Part shown: piece after piece, positions 42,296-50,799 of the stretch | Layout of the letters: every line of letters begins with the position of its first letter | Numbering within the stretch: the stretch's first letter is position 1 | Source: Nostoc sp. NMS8 | GTDB taxonomy: Bacteria > Cyanobacteriota > Cyanobacteriia > Cyanobacteriales > Nostocaceae | Direction of reading: 5' to 3' | Assembly: GCF_017115045.1 (NCBI RefSeq) | Contig: NZ_JABXKK010000066.1 | Coordinates: 114,085-178,084, forward strand | Length of the DNA stretch: 64,000 nucleotides | The notes under the pieces: generated by a model | Database searches by the model: none | Seen by the model: the letters and a program-made list of their open reading frames with translations, nothing else | Told to the model about the DNA's origin: nothing | Program-made: the position numbers and the translations under genes

Positions 42296-43339
42296 ATGAG
42301 TAATCAATTAAAAGACTACAATCCCAGCGGCGTAGGTGAAATAAATGGCAACCTCTTAGGTTTACCCTGCGATTATGAGTCTGCAAACTTGATTGTCTTT
42401 GGTGTGCCGTGGGAAGTCACTGTTTCATACGGTGCTGGTACTGCTAATGGCCCACAGCGAATTCTAGATGCTTCAACTCAACTGGATTTGTTCGATTTTG
42501 ATAACCCTGATGGTTGGAAGCAAGGAATTTTCATGGTGGAAATTCCCCAGGATATTTTAGAGAAGAATACATACTACCGCACCCTGGCAGCAAAGATTAT
42601 TGAGCGATTAGCCCAAGGGAAGTCACTCTCTGATACGCCAGATTTAATACCTGTCTTGACAGAAATTAATCAGGCTGGCCAACAAGTTAATCAATGGCTG
42701 TTTGAAAATTGTCAAGAAGCAATTAATAATGGTAAGCAAGTTGCAGTCCTTGGTGGAGATCACAGTTCGCCTTTAGGTTATTTCCAAGCATTAGCGGCTA
42801 ACTACGCCAACTATGGCATTTTACATATTGATGCCCACGCAGATTTACGCGATGCCTACGAAGGATTTGAGTTTTCTCATGCGTCGATTATGTTTAATGC
42901 GATGAAAATACCGCAAATTTCTAAGCTGGTGCAGGTAGGTTTGCGTGATATTAGTCATGATGAAGTGCAAATGATCGACCAATCTAGCGATCGCATTATC
43001 GCTTATTATGACCCAGCCATCAAGCAAAAGCTTTACTCTGGACAAACTTGGATTGATTTATGCCGAGAAATTATCAGTCATTTACCTGAGTATGTTTACA
43101 TAAGCTTTGACGTAGATGGTTTAGATCCAAAACTCTGCCCAAGTACAGGTACTCCTGTTCCAGGTGGATTGGAATTAGAGCAAACTTTTTGTCTGTTTCG
43201 GGAATTGGTCAATAGTGGGAGAAAAATTATTGGCTTTGATATCTGCGAAGTTGGCGATGCTGAGTGGGATGGTAATGTTGGGGCGCGGATAGTTTACAAG
43301 CTGGCAAATTTGATGGATTTATCTCAGCCGAAGATATAA
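42296..43339 (+). CDS. speB: Agmatinase/arginase-family ureohydrolase
   Basis: 347 residues from ATG 42296 (AGAAGAT ten bases upstream); the longer frame from 42230 has no family-like residues. Binuclear metal motifs are complete: GGDHSSPLG, HIDAHADLRDAY, and SFDVDGLDP, with CEVGD near the end. Agmatinase releases urea and putrescine from agmatine. An Anabaena member of this family acts as agmatinase in arginine catabolism; a related cyanobacterial branch is the nickel-dependent guanidine hydrolase, and I cannot separate the two by eye. Its neighbour is acylphosphatase. Confidence 0.75.
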   Translation: MSNQLKDYNPSGVGEINGNLLGLPCDYESANLIVFGVPWEVTVSYGAGTANGPQRILDASTQLDLFDFDNPDGWKQGIFMVEIPQDILEKNTYYRTLAAKIIERLAQGKSLSDTPDLIPVLTEINQAGQQVNQWLFENCQEAINNGKQVAVLGGDHSSPLGYFQALAANYANYGILHIDAHADLRDAYEGFEFSHASIMFNAMKIPQISKLVQVGLRDISHDEVQMIDQSSDRIIAYYDPAIKQKLYSGQTWIDLCREIISHLPEYVYISFDVDGLDPKLCPSTGTPVPGGLELEQTFCLFRELVNSGRKIIGFDICEVGDAEWDGNVGARIVYKLANLMDLSQPKI

Positions 43340-43660
43340 AAAGAAATCAGAATTCTGATTTCAGAATTGGTGAATATTCCATGAATCGGTGACACGGAAA
43401 AAGTTTTTGCTAAAAAACTAGGATTTTTGTTCTCGTTGGAGAACAAATTTCTGAATTGTGGATAAAGTTGAGTTAAAGCAATACTAATTATCAAGTTTAT
43501 TTTAATTAAAATTACTGATAAAAGGCATTTATTCAATGTTAAATCATAAAGTAATATAAAAATTTTGGCAGAGAATTTTGGTCAAGAGTATAATTTAAGA
43601 CATCATAAATCATTCTTATGACGTTTATACTTACGCATAAGTAAATCAAACAGGTGCAAT
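43340..43660. other. Gap upstream of the peptidoglycan-binding gene
   Basis: 321 bp, AT-rich. Short near-palindromic GAATTCTGATTTCAGAATT at 43350-43368. GGTGC before ATG 43661 is a weak ribosome site. No gene seen. Confidence 0.4.
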
Positions 43661-44569
43661 ATGAAACTACAAGATTTTTTGGGAAAAGATGATAAATGGG
43701 GATTCGATGCGATCGCTGAAGATGCAGACTTATCTCGTCAGATTCAGGTATTGTTAATCGGTTTAGGTTTGCTAGAACCTCCAGCCGATGGGAAGTTTGG
43801 CCCTGTTTCTGTGATAGGTCTCAAAAAGTTTCAGGAATTAAAAAAGACTGAAGAAAGTGGCTTTTTAGGAGCAGTCACAGCCAAAGAACTGATTGAAACT
43901 AAACTAGACGATCTTCCTAAACCCCCCTTAAAACTTGGTAATGACATTGCCAGCAGAATTGTAAAATACTTGCAATCTAAAGATTATCAGGTATTCACCA
44001 ATCCTAAAGAATACAACATTGTTTATATAGAAGGTATAAATGGAGATTGGACTCTCAATAATGATGCACCCAATCAATTTAACGACCGGCGGATTGTTAT
44101 TGAAGTCGTAAATGGTGTTCCCAAAATCGTAGATCACTGGGAAGCTACTACAGAACCAGGCAAGTACTACACTGATAATCCGATGAATTCTAAAGGAGCA
44201 GCTAGGATTCAGTTTGGGCAATACAAAGCTTGGGCTGTTGGTATTCACGGCACAGCAGAACCTCACGAAGCCTTAGTGCAAGTTGGAGATATCACTGTCT
44301 GTAGAGATTTGAACAAGGATTTTAAACGGACTGGCGACAAGCTTGATACAGGTGATGATTTTTTTGTGAATCAACACTACGGCTTTGATTTTCCTCGGAG
44401 TGATATTCGTCGTGCCAGTGCGGGTTGTTTAGTCGGACGTACTCGTGAGGGACATAGAGAGTTTATGGCGATTATTAAACAAGACCGTCGTTATGTCGCT
44501 AATGGCAAATATACTTTTTACACTAGCGTGATTCCTGGGGATGATTTACTGAAAACGTTTCCAGGATAG
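43661..44569 (+). CDS. Peptidoglycan-binding protein with L,D-transpeptidase-like C-domain
   Basis: 302 residues. Residues 20-80 form a PG_binding_1-like helical domain (LSRQIQVLLIGLGLLEPPADGKFGPVSVIGLKKFQEL). The C-terminal part contains WAVGIHGTAEPHEAL and, further on, RRASAGCLVGRTREGH. Spacing and residues recall the His...SxGC catalytic pair of YkuD L,D-transpeptidases, though the spacing is longer than usual. No signal peptide is visible, which is odd for a wall enzyme; it may be exported another way or belong to a phage-like lysin group. Monocistronic. Confidence 0.6.
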   Translation: MKLQDFLGKDDKWGFDAIAEDADLSRQIQVLLIGLGLLEPPADGKFGPVSVIGLKKFQELKKTEESGFLGAVTAKELIETKLDDLPKPPLKLGNDIASRIVKYLQSKDYQVFTNPKEYNIVYIEGINGDWTLNNDAPNQFNDRRIVIEVVNGVPKIVDHWEATTEPGKYYTDNPMNSKGAARIQFGQYKAWAVGIHGTAEPHEALVQVGDITVCRDLNKDFKRTGDKLDTGDDFFVNQHYGFDFPRSDIRRASAGCLVGRTREGHREFMAIIKQDRRYVANGKYTFYTSVIPGDDLLKTFPG

Positions 44570-44671
44570 AAATAATGGGTAATTTGGTAGCGTGTTGTTG
44601 TAATGCAATGTGTGTTGTGGGCGCATAACTGTCAACTTACAGCAGTTTTCATGTATTTGAACCACATCTGT

Positions 44672-44910
44672 CGTAAGGGCACAGCAATGCTGTGCCCCTA
44701 CCGTGTGGTCTATTTACCTGAAAATTAGCCGTAAGCTGAAACCTTTTTAAAATCTCGTTTCCAGTCGGAGACTGGAAATGATGCTCTTGGCGGCTCTGCC
44801 GCCAGTAAGGGAGGCGGAGCCTCTAAGATAGGCATTCCCAGTCCGAGACTGGGAACGAGGTAATCTAAAAGCTAGTTCTAGACTTGCTTTCACGTTAAGT
44901 TGACACCAAT
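44672..44910. repeat. Nested repeats: family C remnants around a hairpin MITE
   Basis: CGTAAGGGCACAGCA joined directly to ATGCTGTGCCCCTAC (44672-44701) looks like two family C ends fused into one hairpin. Further right, ACGTTAAGTTGACACCAATG (about 44892-44911) is another family C end. Between them lies a 106-bp element, 44754-44859, with inverted ends CTCGTTTCCAGTC / GACTGGGAACGAG and three internal stems (including TGGCGGCTCTGCCGCCA). The 44570-44948 gap is otherwise empty. Confidence 0.65.
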
Positions 44911-44948
44911 GCAGAACTGTGAATATCTACTGTGAAAAGTAATTTTGT

Positions 44949-45530
44949 CTAACCTTGTTCTTGTGGTTGCCCTATTTGTGCCGTCAGCTTCTCTTTATCT
45001 TGCCTGCGTTTTTTGGCGTAAAGTTGAATAGTGACTGCCATCAAAATAATTATGGCGAAAATAGCCCAGGCAGCAATATCTGTAGGTAGATTATTTTTAA
45101 ACACAGCCAGCAGGACGATTGCTACTAACATAACTGTAGGCGCTTCATTTAAAGCACGTAATTGCTGACCACTCCAACGACACTCATCTACTGCTAATTT
45201 CTTCATCAGCCGAGCGCAGTAATGATGATAACCAATTAAAATAGCAACAAACAGCAGTTTGATATGTAACCATCCCTCTTTTAAAATATCCGGTTCAGTG
45301 GTTACTAAACCGATGGCCATTGCGATCGTCACGTACATTCCTGGGTTAGTGATGATAGAGTAAAGGCGCTTTTCCATAATTTGATACTGATTTTTCAGTA
45401 TCGTTCGTGCTGGTTCAGGTTCTTCGTTCGCTTCAACGTGATAGATAAAAAGACGTACTAAGTAGAACAAACCAGCGAACCAAACTACAAATCCGACAAT
45501 ATGAAAGGCTTTAAACCATGAATAAGCCAT
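44949..45530 (-). CDS. hemJ: Protoporphyrinogen IX oxidase HemJ
   Basis: 193 residues, membrane protein with four hydrophobic helices. HemJ oxidises protoporphyrinogen IX to protoporphyrin IX in haem and chlorophyll synthesis; the cyanobacterial type is represented by Slr1790. The conserved histidine is H10 in WFKAFHIVGFVVWFAGLFYLVRLFIYH; YSIITNPGMYVT, WLHIKLLFVAILIGYHHYC and RALNEAPTVMLVAIVLLAV follow in the family order. It ends the minus-strand group 48.3-44.9 kb. Confidence 0.93.
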   Translation of the reverse strand: MAYSWFKAFHIVGFVVWFAGLFYLVRLFIYHVEANEEPEPARTILKNQYQIMEKRLYSIITNPGMYVTIAMAIGLVTTEPDILKEGWLHIKLLFVAILIGYHHYCARLMKKLAVDECRWSGQQLRALNEAPTVMLVAIVLLAVFKNNLPTDIAAWAIFAIIILMAVTIQLYAKKRRQDKEKLTAQIGQPQEQG

Positions 45531-45770
45531 GAATAATAATTTCCTTTACTTGTGGTTGCGATCCATTTTTAATGGTAATAAAAAGGAGTCAGAATTCATA
45601 ATCCTCCAACCGTGAAAGGATGGAATCTTAATAATAAAGAATATTTCAATTTAGCCACTTCATCTTCCATTTAGTAGTGATTTGGAATCCTTGAATAATT
45701 GATTCTGAATTCTGACTCCTGAATTCTGACATTCATTTTTATAATATCGATTTTTGCCAAAGGTATATTG

Positions 45771-46622
45771 TCAATGAGCATCTTTACGACGCACAAATGG
45801 TAAAAGGTCTTCCAAAATCGCCTCGTGGTAATGTTCTTGAGGATAATGTCCGACGTTATTAAGTTTTATTAATTCGGTATTTGGTACGGAATTGGCAAAG
45901 TTTTCGGCAATGTCTACAGGTAGCCAAGGGTCAATCATACCCCATTGAATCAGAATTGGCTGTTGCCATTCTTTAAAGCCAGATTGTATTTCTGTCATGG
46001 CAGAATCAAGCTGTAAGTTGCGAATACTTGACAATAGACTTCTACCAGATGAAGAACTTTTTAAAAATGGTTTTCGATAAACATCTAAATCTTTATCTCC
46101 TATGCGATAACGGCTTCCGCCTTCTAGCGTCCGGTCAACTAATAGAGGGTCTTGGGTCATTACTTCACCAGCCAAAGGTAAACCCATTTGTTTAATTTTC
46201 CAGGGTAATTTAGCGGCAGTTGAAATTGGTGTATTTAAAATAGCTAAATTAGCAATTTGTTCTGGATGACGCAAGGCATATTGTAGCCCTACAGAACCTA
46301 AAAAGCCTTGTACAACTAAAGAAAAATGTTCAAGTTCTAGGGCTTTAATAAATCCTTCTAAAGCTGTAATAAAAGCATCGGGAGTGTAAGCAAAATCTCG
46401 TTTTTCTGGTTTGGCAGAAAAACCATAACCAATCCAATCTGGGGCGATCGCTCTTGTCCCCTGATTTGCCAAAGCAGGTATAATATGACGCCAACTGTAA
46501 CTTTGTGAAACTAGGCCATGTAGCAGCAACACAGGCGCTAAGTCACTTCTACCAATTGGTAAAGATTCCCGATAAAACCATTCCAGTGAATCTACATTAA
46601 TTTTATGTTCTTTTATTGACAC
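45771..46622 (-). CDS. Alpha/beta-hydrolase fold protein with altered nucleophile elbow
   Basis: 283 residues. Fold signs are VLLLHGLVSQSYSWRHIIPAL (oxyanion region), PDWIGYGFSAKP and a late WGMIDPWLP (acid) and NNVGHYPQEHYHE (His). At the nucleophile elbow, where haloalkane dehalogenase-like relatives have VVQDWGG, this protein has VVQGFLGS: the expected Asp/Ser is Gly106. It therefore may not use the standard mechanism; Ser110 is too far to serve without a rearranged loop. The next gene upstream is the glycine oxidase-like gene, 84 bp away. Confidence 0.8.
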   Translation of the reverse strand: MSIKEHKINVDSLEWFYRESLPIGRSDLAPVLLLHGLVSQSYSWRHIIPALANQGTRAIAPDWIGYGFSAKPEKRDFAYTPDAFITALEGFIKALELEHFSLVVQGFLGSVGLQYALRHPEQIANLAILNTPISTAAKLPWKIKQMGLPLAGEVMTQDPLLVDRTLEGGSRYRIGDKDLDVYRKPFLKSSSSGRSLLSSIRNLQLDSAMTEIQSGFKEWQQPILIQWGMIDPWLPVDIAENFANSVPNTELIKLNNVGHYPQEHYHEAILEDLLPFVRRKDAH

Positions 46623-46679
46623 GTTATTTTCCTATATTGGGGATTGGGGACTGGGTACTGGGTATTGATAAGAAGAATT

Positions 46680-46726
46680 CAGTCCTTAGTCCCCAGTCCC
46701 TAGTCCCTAGTCCCCAGTCCCCAACC
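46680..46726. repeat. Heptamer STRR (AGTCCCY)n
   Basis: Tandem seven-base units AGTCCTT, AGTCCCC, AGTCCCT, AGTCCCT, AGTCCCC, AGTCCCC. They run through the stop codon of the glycine oxidase-like gene and encode its last residues (GLGTGD). Confidence 0.8.
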
Positions 46727-47816
46727 CCTGAGAAATAATCATCTCACGAATTGCATAAGCTGTAGCGGGTGCTAGTAAAACGCCGTTGCGATAGTGTCCG
46801 GTAGCTAGGAGGACGTTACTAAAGCCTGGCAACCTACCAATAACTGGGGCTGGGCGTCCTTCAGGACGGGGACGTAACCCTGACCAACTGCGGAGAATAG
46901 TTGCTGTGGCTAATTCTGGACAAAATGCGATCGCTTGTTCTCTAACAGATTCCAACAGTTCTTGATTGGGCGGTATTTCATCGCCATTGCTGGGAAATTC
47001 CACTGTTGCGCCTACCCAATAATCTCCACCACCCACAGGAACAATATGGACATCGTTACCCGTTATCGCTGGCTGGAAGTCGGGATTACCTAATGGATAC
47101 CCTACACGCATTTGCAACGCTTGCCCAAGTACGGGGCGAATGTCAATTATCTGATTTAATTTTGCTGTCAGTGGTGTTGAACCTAACCCTGCTGCAATGA
47201 CAAACCAATCTGCGGTTATTTTTCCTTCTGTAGTCTCTAGTTGATTGCAAAATTCAGGTGTTGAGGTTGTGGCGTCCAAAACAGTTACGCCAAATTTGAA
47301 AGTTACACCATTTTGCTGGGCAGCCTCAACTAAAGCCAATGTCAGGGCAGTTGGATCGATCTGACGGTCTTGGGGAGAATAGACAGCACCAGTAATTTTT
47401 TCGTGATTAATTTGAGGACAGATATTCTGGAGTTTAGCCGTGTCCCAAATTTCTAAATTCCAGCCTTGAGAGTGGCGAATTTTTACTAGTTTTTCCCATG
47501 CTGACATCTCCTCTAGGGAGGAATCAGACAAAAGCATGAAAATTCCCTGACGATTAAAAGGAATTTTGCAGCCTGTTAAAGCTTCTAGTTCAGGAATCAA
47601 GGTTTCATAGCGTTGGATGCTAGTTTGCCGCATCTGCCAAGCCTTACCCTTGATTTTTTGGCTGATTGCGCCCATCAAAACGCCAAGTGCAGCGCCCGTG
47701 GAAGCTTGTGCTGGTGGTTGGCGATCGCAAACTGTGATTTTCAGTCCTTTTACTAGACTCAATTCGTAAGCGATCGCAGCCCCGACTACACCACAACCGA
47801 TAATAACTACATTCAT
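46707..47816 (-). CDS. FAD-dependent glycine oxidase-like enzyme
   Basis: 369 residues of the DadA/ThiO flavoprotein family. The N-terminal Rossmann motif VVIIGCGVVGAAIAYEL binds FAD; an Ala/Gly-rich STGAALGVLMG, DPTALTLALVEAA, FVIAAGLGS and the C-terminal SGLRPRPEGRPAPVIGRLPGFSNVLLATGHYRNGVLLAPATA follow. It probably deaminates glycine or another amino acid; a ThiO role in thiazole synthesis is possible, but thiG or thiE are not fused or adjacent. It lies 74 bp after psbQ and 84 bp before the hydrolase gene, all on the minus strand. Confidence 0.88.
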   Translation of the reverse strand: MNVVIIGCGVVGAAIAYELSLVKGLKITVCDRQPPAQASTGAALGVLMGAISQKIKGKAWQMRQTSIQRYETLIPELEALTGCKIPFNRQGIFMLLSDSSLEEMSAWEKLVKIRHSQGWNLEIWDTAKLQNICPQINHEKITGAVYSPQDRQIDPTALTLALVEAAQQNGVTFKFGVTVLDATTSTPEFCNQLETTEGKITADWFVIAAGLGSTPLTAKLNQIIDIRPVLGQALQMRVGYPLGNPDFQPAITGNDVHIVPVGGGDYWVGATVEFPSNGDEIPPNQELLESVREQAIAFCPELATATILRSWSGLRPRPEGRPAPVIGRLPGFSNVLLATGHYRNGVLLAPATAYAIREMIISQGLGTGD

Positions 47817-47861
47817 GAGTTGTACTTAAAGTGAGGAGTGAGAAGTTAAAAATTTTTAATT

Positions 47862-47898
47862 CTTAACTCCTAACTCTTAACTCCTAATTCCTAACTTT
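47862..47898. repeat. Heptamer STRR (TAACTCC)n
   Basis: TAACTCC, TAACTCT, TAACTCC, TAATTCC and TAACTTT follow each other and overlap the psbQ stop codon at 47891. Confidence 0.75.
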
Positions 47899-48346
47899 CT
47901 TCTGTTTTCGGAAGCAAATCGAGGAATTTGTCAATCTCTGCGAAAGCAGCTTGAGATTGGTTCAAGGCAACTAGAGGATTGCCAGCACTAGTAGCTTTAT
48001 CGAGCTTAACCAGGTCTTTAAAAAAATCTCGCGTTATTTGACGTGCTGTGGGTTGGTCTTTGGGTAGAAGGTTGGGAGTGACATAAGTCAGATTCAACTT
48101 TGCTTCTGTTATGGGCCCATGTATAAAATTACGCACATTGATCCAATCACCTTTTTTAATCAGGGTTGTCAACTCTTCTGAGCGATCGCGCACAGCCTGA
48201 ATTTCAGGAACATAAGCCTGAATTTTTTCCAGTTGTACTGCTGTGTAAGTCGGAGGGGCGATCGCAACACCAGGGCCACCACAACTAATCAGAAATGTGG
48301 ACAATAATACTAGAAAAAACGAAAAAATCGAGCGTTGACGCACCAT
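47891..48346 (-). CDS. psbQ: Photosystem II lipoprotein PsbQ (CyanoQ)
   Basis: 151 residues. The N-terminus is a lipoprotein signal (FFLVLLSTFLISCGG) with the lipid-bearing Cys at position 22, and the mature protein is the four-helix bundle of CyanoQ (LEKIQAYVPEIQAVRDRSEELTTLIKKGDWINVRNFIHGPI, ...RDFFKDLVKLDKATSAGN..). CyanoQ sits on the lumenal face of photosystem II and stabilises the water-oxidising side. It is the first gene of a minus-strand group of four. Its C-terminus ends in a heptamer repeat. Confidence 0.94.
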   Translation of the reverse strand: MVRQRSIFSFFLVLLSTFLISCGGPGVAIAPPTYTAVQLEKIQAYVPEIQAVRDRSEELTTLIKKGDWINVRNFIHGPITEAKLNLTYVTPNLLPKDQPTARQITRDFFKDLVKLDKATSAGNPLVALNQSQAAFAEIDKFLDLLPKTEES

Positions 48347-48708
48347 ATATTCAACTTAATTGCTTTTGGTTTACCGATTCACAGTGTCATTTTAGATCGC
48401 TAGTGCAATAATTTATCGTTCTTGTCAACTCAGGATTTTGCACAAAATCTTGATATTTTCTCTAAAGGGCAGAGTTCCATCTGCTTTTGAAGAATTTTTA
48501 AGTACAATTACTTAATAGGTGTTAGCCAGCCCCAACCAGAAGCAACTTTTGGCTTCTGTTAGTCACGAAAATTGTTAGGAAAATATGATTTAGAGTTGCT
48601 AAATCTCAAAGCTCTTGATAAGCTGAAACACCAATGATATAAGCCTTCTGGCGGTTTTTCTATCTTCACATGCTTGAAGATGCCGACGCGATATAGGAGT
48701 GTTTTTTA
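48347..48708. other. Divergent upstream region of psbQ and 48709 gene
   Basis: 362 bp. One small stem, AGAAGC...GCTTCT around CAACTTTTG (about 48539-48558). No gene or repeat recognised. AGGAG precedes the GTG start at 48709. Confidence 0.4.
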
Positions 48709-49137
48709 GTGAACGCAGCTGAACAGGCAACAAACCTTGAACTCGCCAGCAACATAGCTACGGTAGTTAATTTGTTCAAATTCGAGTTTCCTGATGCCAA
48801 ATCCGATCTCAAGCCTTGGAAAAATGACCCGGAAACGAGGGAGTTAGTCGATCCAGATTCTATAGATATTGGCTTTCACTTTCCTGGTATTAGCAAATCT
48901 TGGCGAAGTCGTAGTATTTTAATTCAAATCCGATTTTATCAAGATCCGATCAATAATTCCCAACGTGCGATCGGCGTAGAGGTAGCTGGATTCGATCATC
49001 GCGGTGAAGCGTGGCGACTTTCTACGGTAGAAAACTGGAATGTTGTCGGCGCATCTTCGCCTTCTGGTGAAATTGCGGATAAGCTCAAACAAATTTGCCG
49101 ACAGATTTTAGAAGTTTTTAATAAACCAAGTGACTGA
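48709..49137 (+). CDS. Conserved-looking hypothetical protein
   Basis: 142 residues from GTG 48709, chosen because ATAGGAG lies about nine bases upstream. The protein is soluble, mixed alpha/beta: LASNIATVVNLFKFEFPDAKSDLKPW, IDIGFHFPGISKSWRSRSILIQIRFYQD, AIGVEVAGFDHRGEAWRLSTVENW. No known motif is recognised and no partner is evident. Confidence 0.75.
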   Translation: MNAAEQATNLELASNIATVVNLFKFEFPDAKSDLKPWKNDPETRELVDPDSIDIGFHFPGISKSWRSRSILIQIRFYQDPINNSQRAIGVEVAGFDHRGEAWRLSTVENWNVVGASSPSGEIADKLKQICRQILEVFNKPSD

Positions 49138-49415
49138 ATTGGGGAATGCTACATCTGGGTATAAAATTGCTCAGAAAGCTCTCAATCAGTTTAGTTTAGC
49201 TGTTTGAGAGATTCGCCAATGGTATCCGTATCCCGGCTCAAACTAGAGTACTAAGTAGGTAGGCGAGAAAATTTATAACTATGTAATGACGAATTAGTTT
49301 GTGGTTAATTGACTTTTTTGGTTGATTAGTTCGTCCTAGCGGCACAGACTCGATTCGGAGATTGATGGTAGTTTATGTTTGTACAAACTCCTTGATCCCA
49401 ATCGCGATACAAGCT

Positions 49416-50054
49416 ATGACACTCAATTTATATTTACTGCGACATGGAGAAACTACTTTTAGTCAAAGTGGTAATTTCTGTGGCGAAACTGATGCGGAGT
49501 TGACTTCTGAAGGTATGGAGATGGCATCCGCTTTTGCTGATGTTTATCAACAATTGAAGTGGGAAGGGGCTTATGTTAGCCCAATGAAGCGCGCAATTGC
49601 AACTGCCAAGCCATTTTGTGATGCTATCGGTATGGATATGCAGTTGCGTGACGGACTTAAAGAAGGTAGTTACGGCGAATGGGAAACTAAGAGTAAATCA
49701 TTTGCCCAAGAGAATTACGCAGAAAACTATGTAAAATGGGTGACAGAGCCAGCTTGGAATGCACCCAAAGGTGGAGAAACTGCGGTAGACATTGCTAACC
49801 GTTCTATGCCTGTAATTGCTGAAATTCAAGAAAAACATCCTCAAGGTAATGTTTTAGTAGTTTCTCATAAAGCTACGATTCGGATTATGCTTTGCAGTTT
49901 ACTGGGAATTGATTTAGGACGCTATCGCTATCGGGTGAATATTTTGGTCGCGTCGGTAAGTATGGTTAAATTTGACGTTAATGGCCCTTTGTTAGAAATA
50001 TTAGGCGATCGCCATCATATACCCGATGGTATTCGCTCTCGTCCGGGAACATAA
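49416..50054 (+). CDS. Histidine phosphatase superfamily protein
   Basis: 212 residues from ATG 49416; the frame extends to 49362 but those residues lack family character. The catalytic RHGE is R8-H9-G10-E11 in LYLLRHGETTF, with the second His in NVLVVSHKATIRIML, and EGSYGEWE, PKGGETAVDIANR between them. Members are phosphoglycerate mutase-like phosphatases acting on sugar phosphates, nucleotides or cobalamin precursors (CobC); the substrate is not determined here. Monocistronic. Confidence 0.92.
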   Translation: MTLNLYLLRHGETTFSQSGNFCGETDAELTSEGMEMASAFADVYQQLKWEGAYVSPMKRAIATAKPFCDAIGMDMQLRDGLKEGSYGEWETKSKSFAQENYAENYVKWVTEPAWNAPKGGETAVDIANRSMPVIAEIQEKHPQGNVLVVSHKATIRIMLCSLLGIDLGRYRYRVNILVASVSMVKFDVNGPLLEILGDRHHIPDGIRSRPGT

Positions 50055-50264
50055 TACGCATCACTCGATTTTCAAGACAAGAGGAGTGCAATAGCGCTCT
50101 ATGGACTTGGCAGGCGATGGGGAAAGTTCAAGGACAGAATACAAAATTTCACCCTATCTTACAGGAGATAGGGTAATGGGAATGGGGCGCGATAAGCCTA
50201 CGGCATAGCAACTCTTGGAGACGCTGCGCGAACGCTTACCGCAGAGCGAGTAAAAATTCAAATT

Positions 50265-50549
50265 TTAGTGATGAAAACGAGCTTGGCGCTCACGCAATTC
50301 ACGAGCCTTTTGTTCACGAGCTTTTTGTTCACGAGCTTGGCGTTCACGTAATTCACGAGCCTTTTGTTCACGAACCTGCTGTTCATGCAGTTGACGCTCA
50401 CGACTTAGTTTAGTGTTATTAAGAGCAATAGTATTAGTATTTAAATGCTCCTTGCGAAAATTCACAACAGAAGCATTAGCATGAGTTGAAACAGCAATTG
50501 AAACAGAAGCTAATAAACCAGCAAGAAGAATAGATTTTAAGCGGTTCAT
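50265..50549 (-). CDS. Small exported charged-repeat protein
   Basis: 94 residues from ATG 50549 (AAGGAT ribosome site). A clear signal peptide (LKSILLAGLLASVSIAVSTHANA) precedes a short linker and about 50 residues of RE(R/Q)(Q/K)A-type repeats (REQKARELRERQA), that is, a charged helix ending FHH. The DNA is also repetitive (CACGAGCCTTTTGTTCACG twice), so length may vary. Unknown function, probably periplasmic. The 5' extension to 50636 is not favoured. Confidence 0.65.
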   Translation of the reverse strand: MNRLKSILLAGLLASVSIAVSTHANASVVNFRKEHLNTNTIALNNTKLSRERQLHEQQVREQKARELRERQAREQKAREQKARELRERQARFHH

Positions 50550-50656
50550 ATATCCTTTAGTCCTTGTTTTTCTTAACTTGTATATTGTCAATATATTCTG
50601 CATAATCAAGAAAAGATATCTAGCAAATGTCACCACTTAAACATGACTAAAGTAAC

Positions 50657-50741
50657 TATAGCGGTTCCCATTCAGATGAGGTATAACATTACATGGCAAG
50701 GTGTAGGGGCACGGCATGCCGTGCCCCTACGGCTGTACTGT
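50657..50741. repeat. MITE family A, right end lost
   Basis: Starts TATAGCGGTTCCCATTCAG and contains a perfect 28-bp palindrome at 50703-50730 (GTAGGGGCACGGCA and its reverse complement). The right inverted end is missing. Confidence 0.7.
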
Positions 50742-50799
50742 TCCATATTTAGATTGCATAACTGGGCGCTCATGTTGCCTACCCCACAACTTGATTTGG

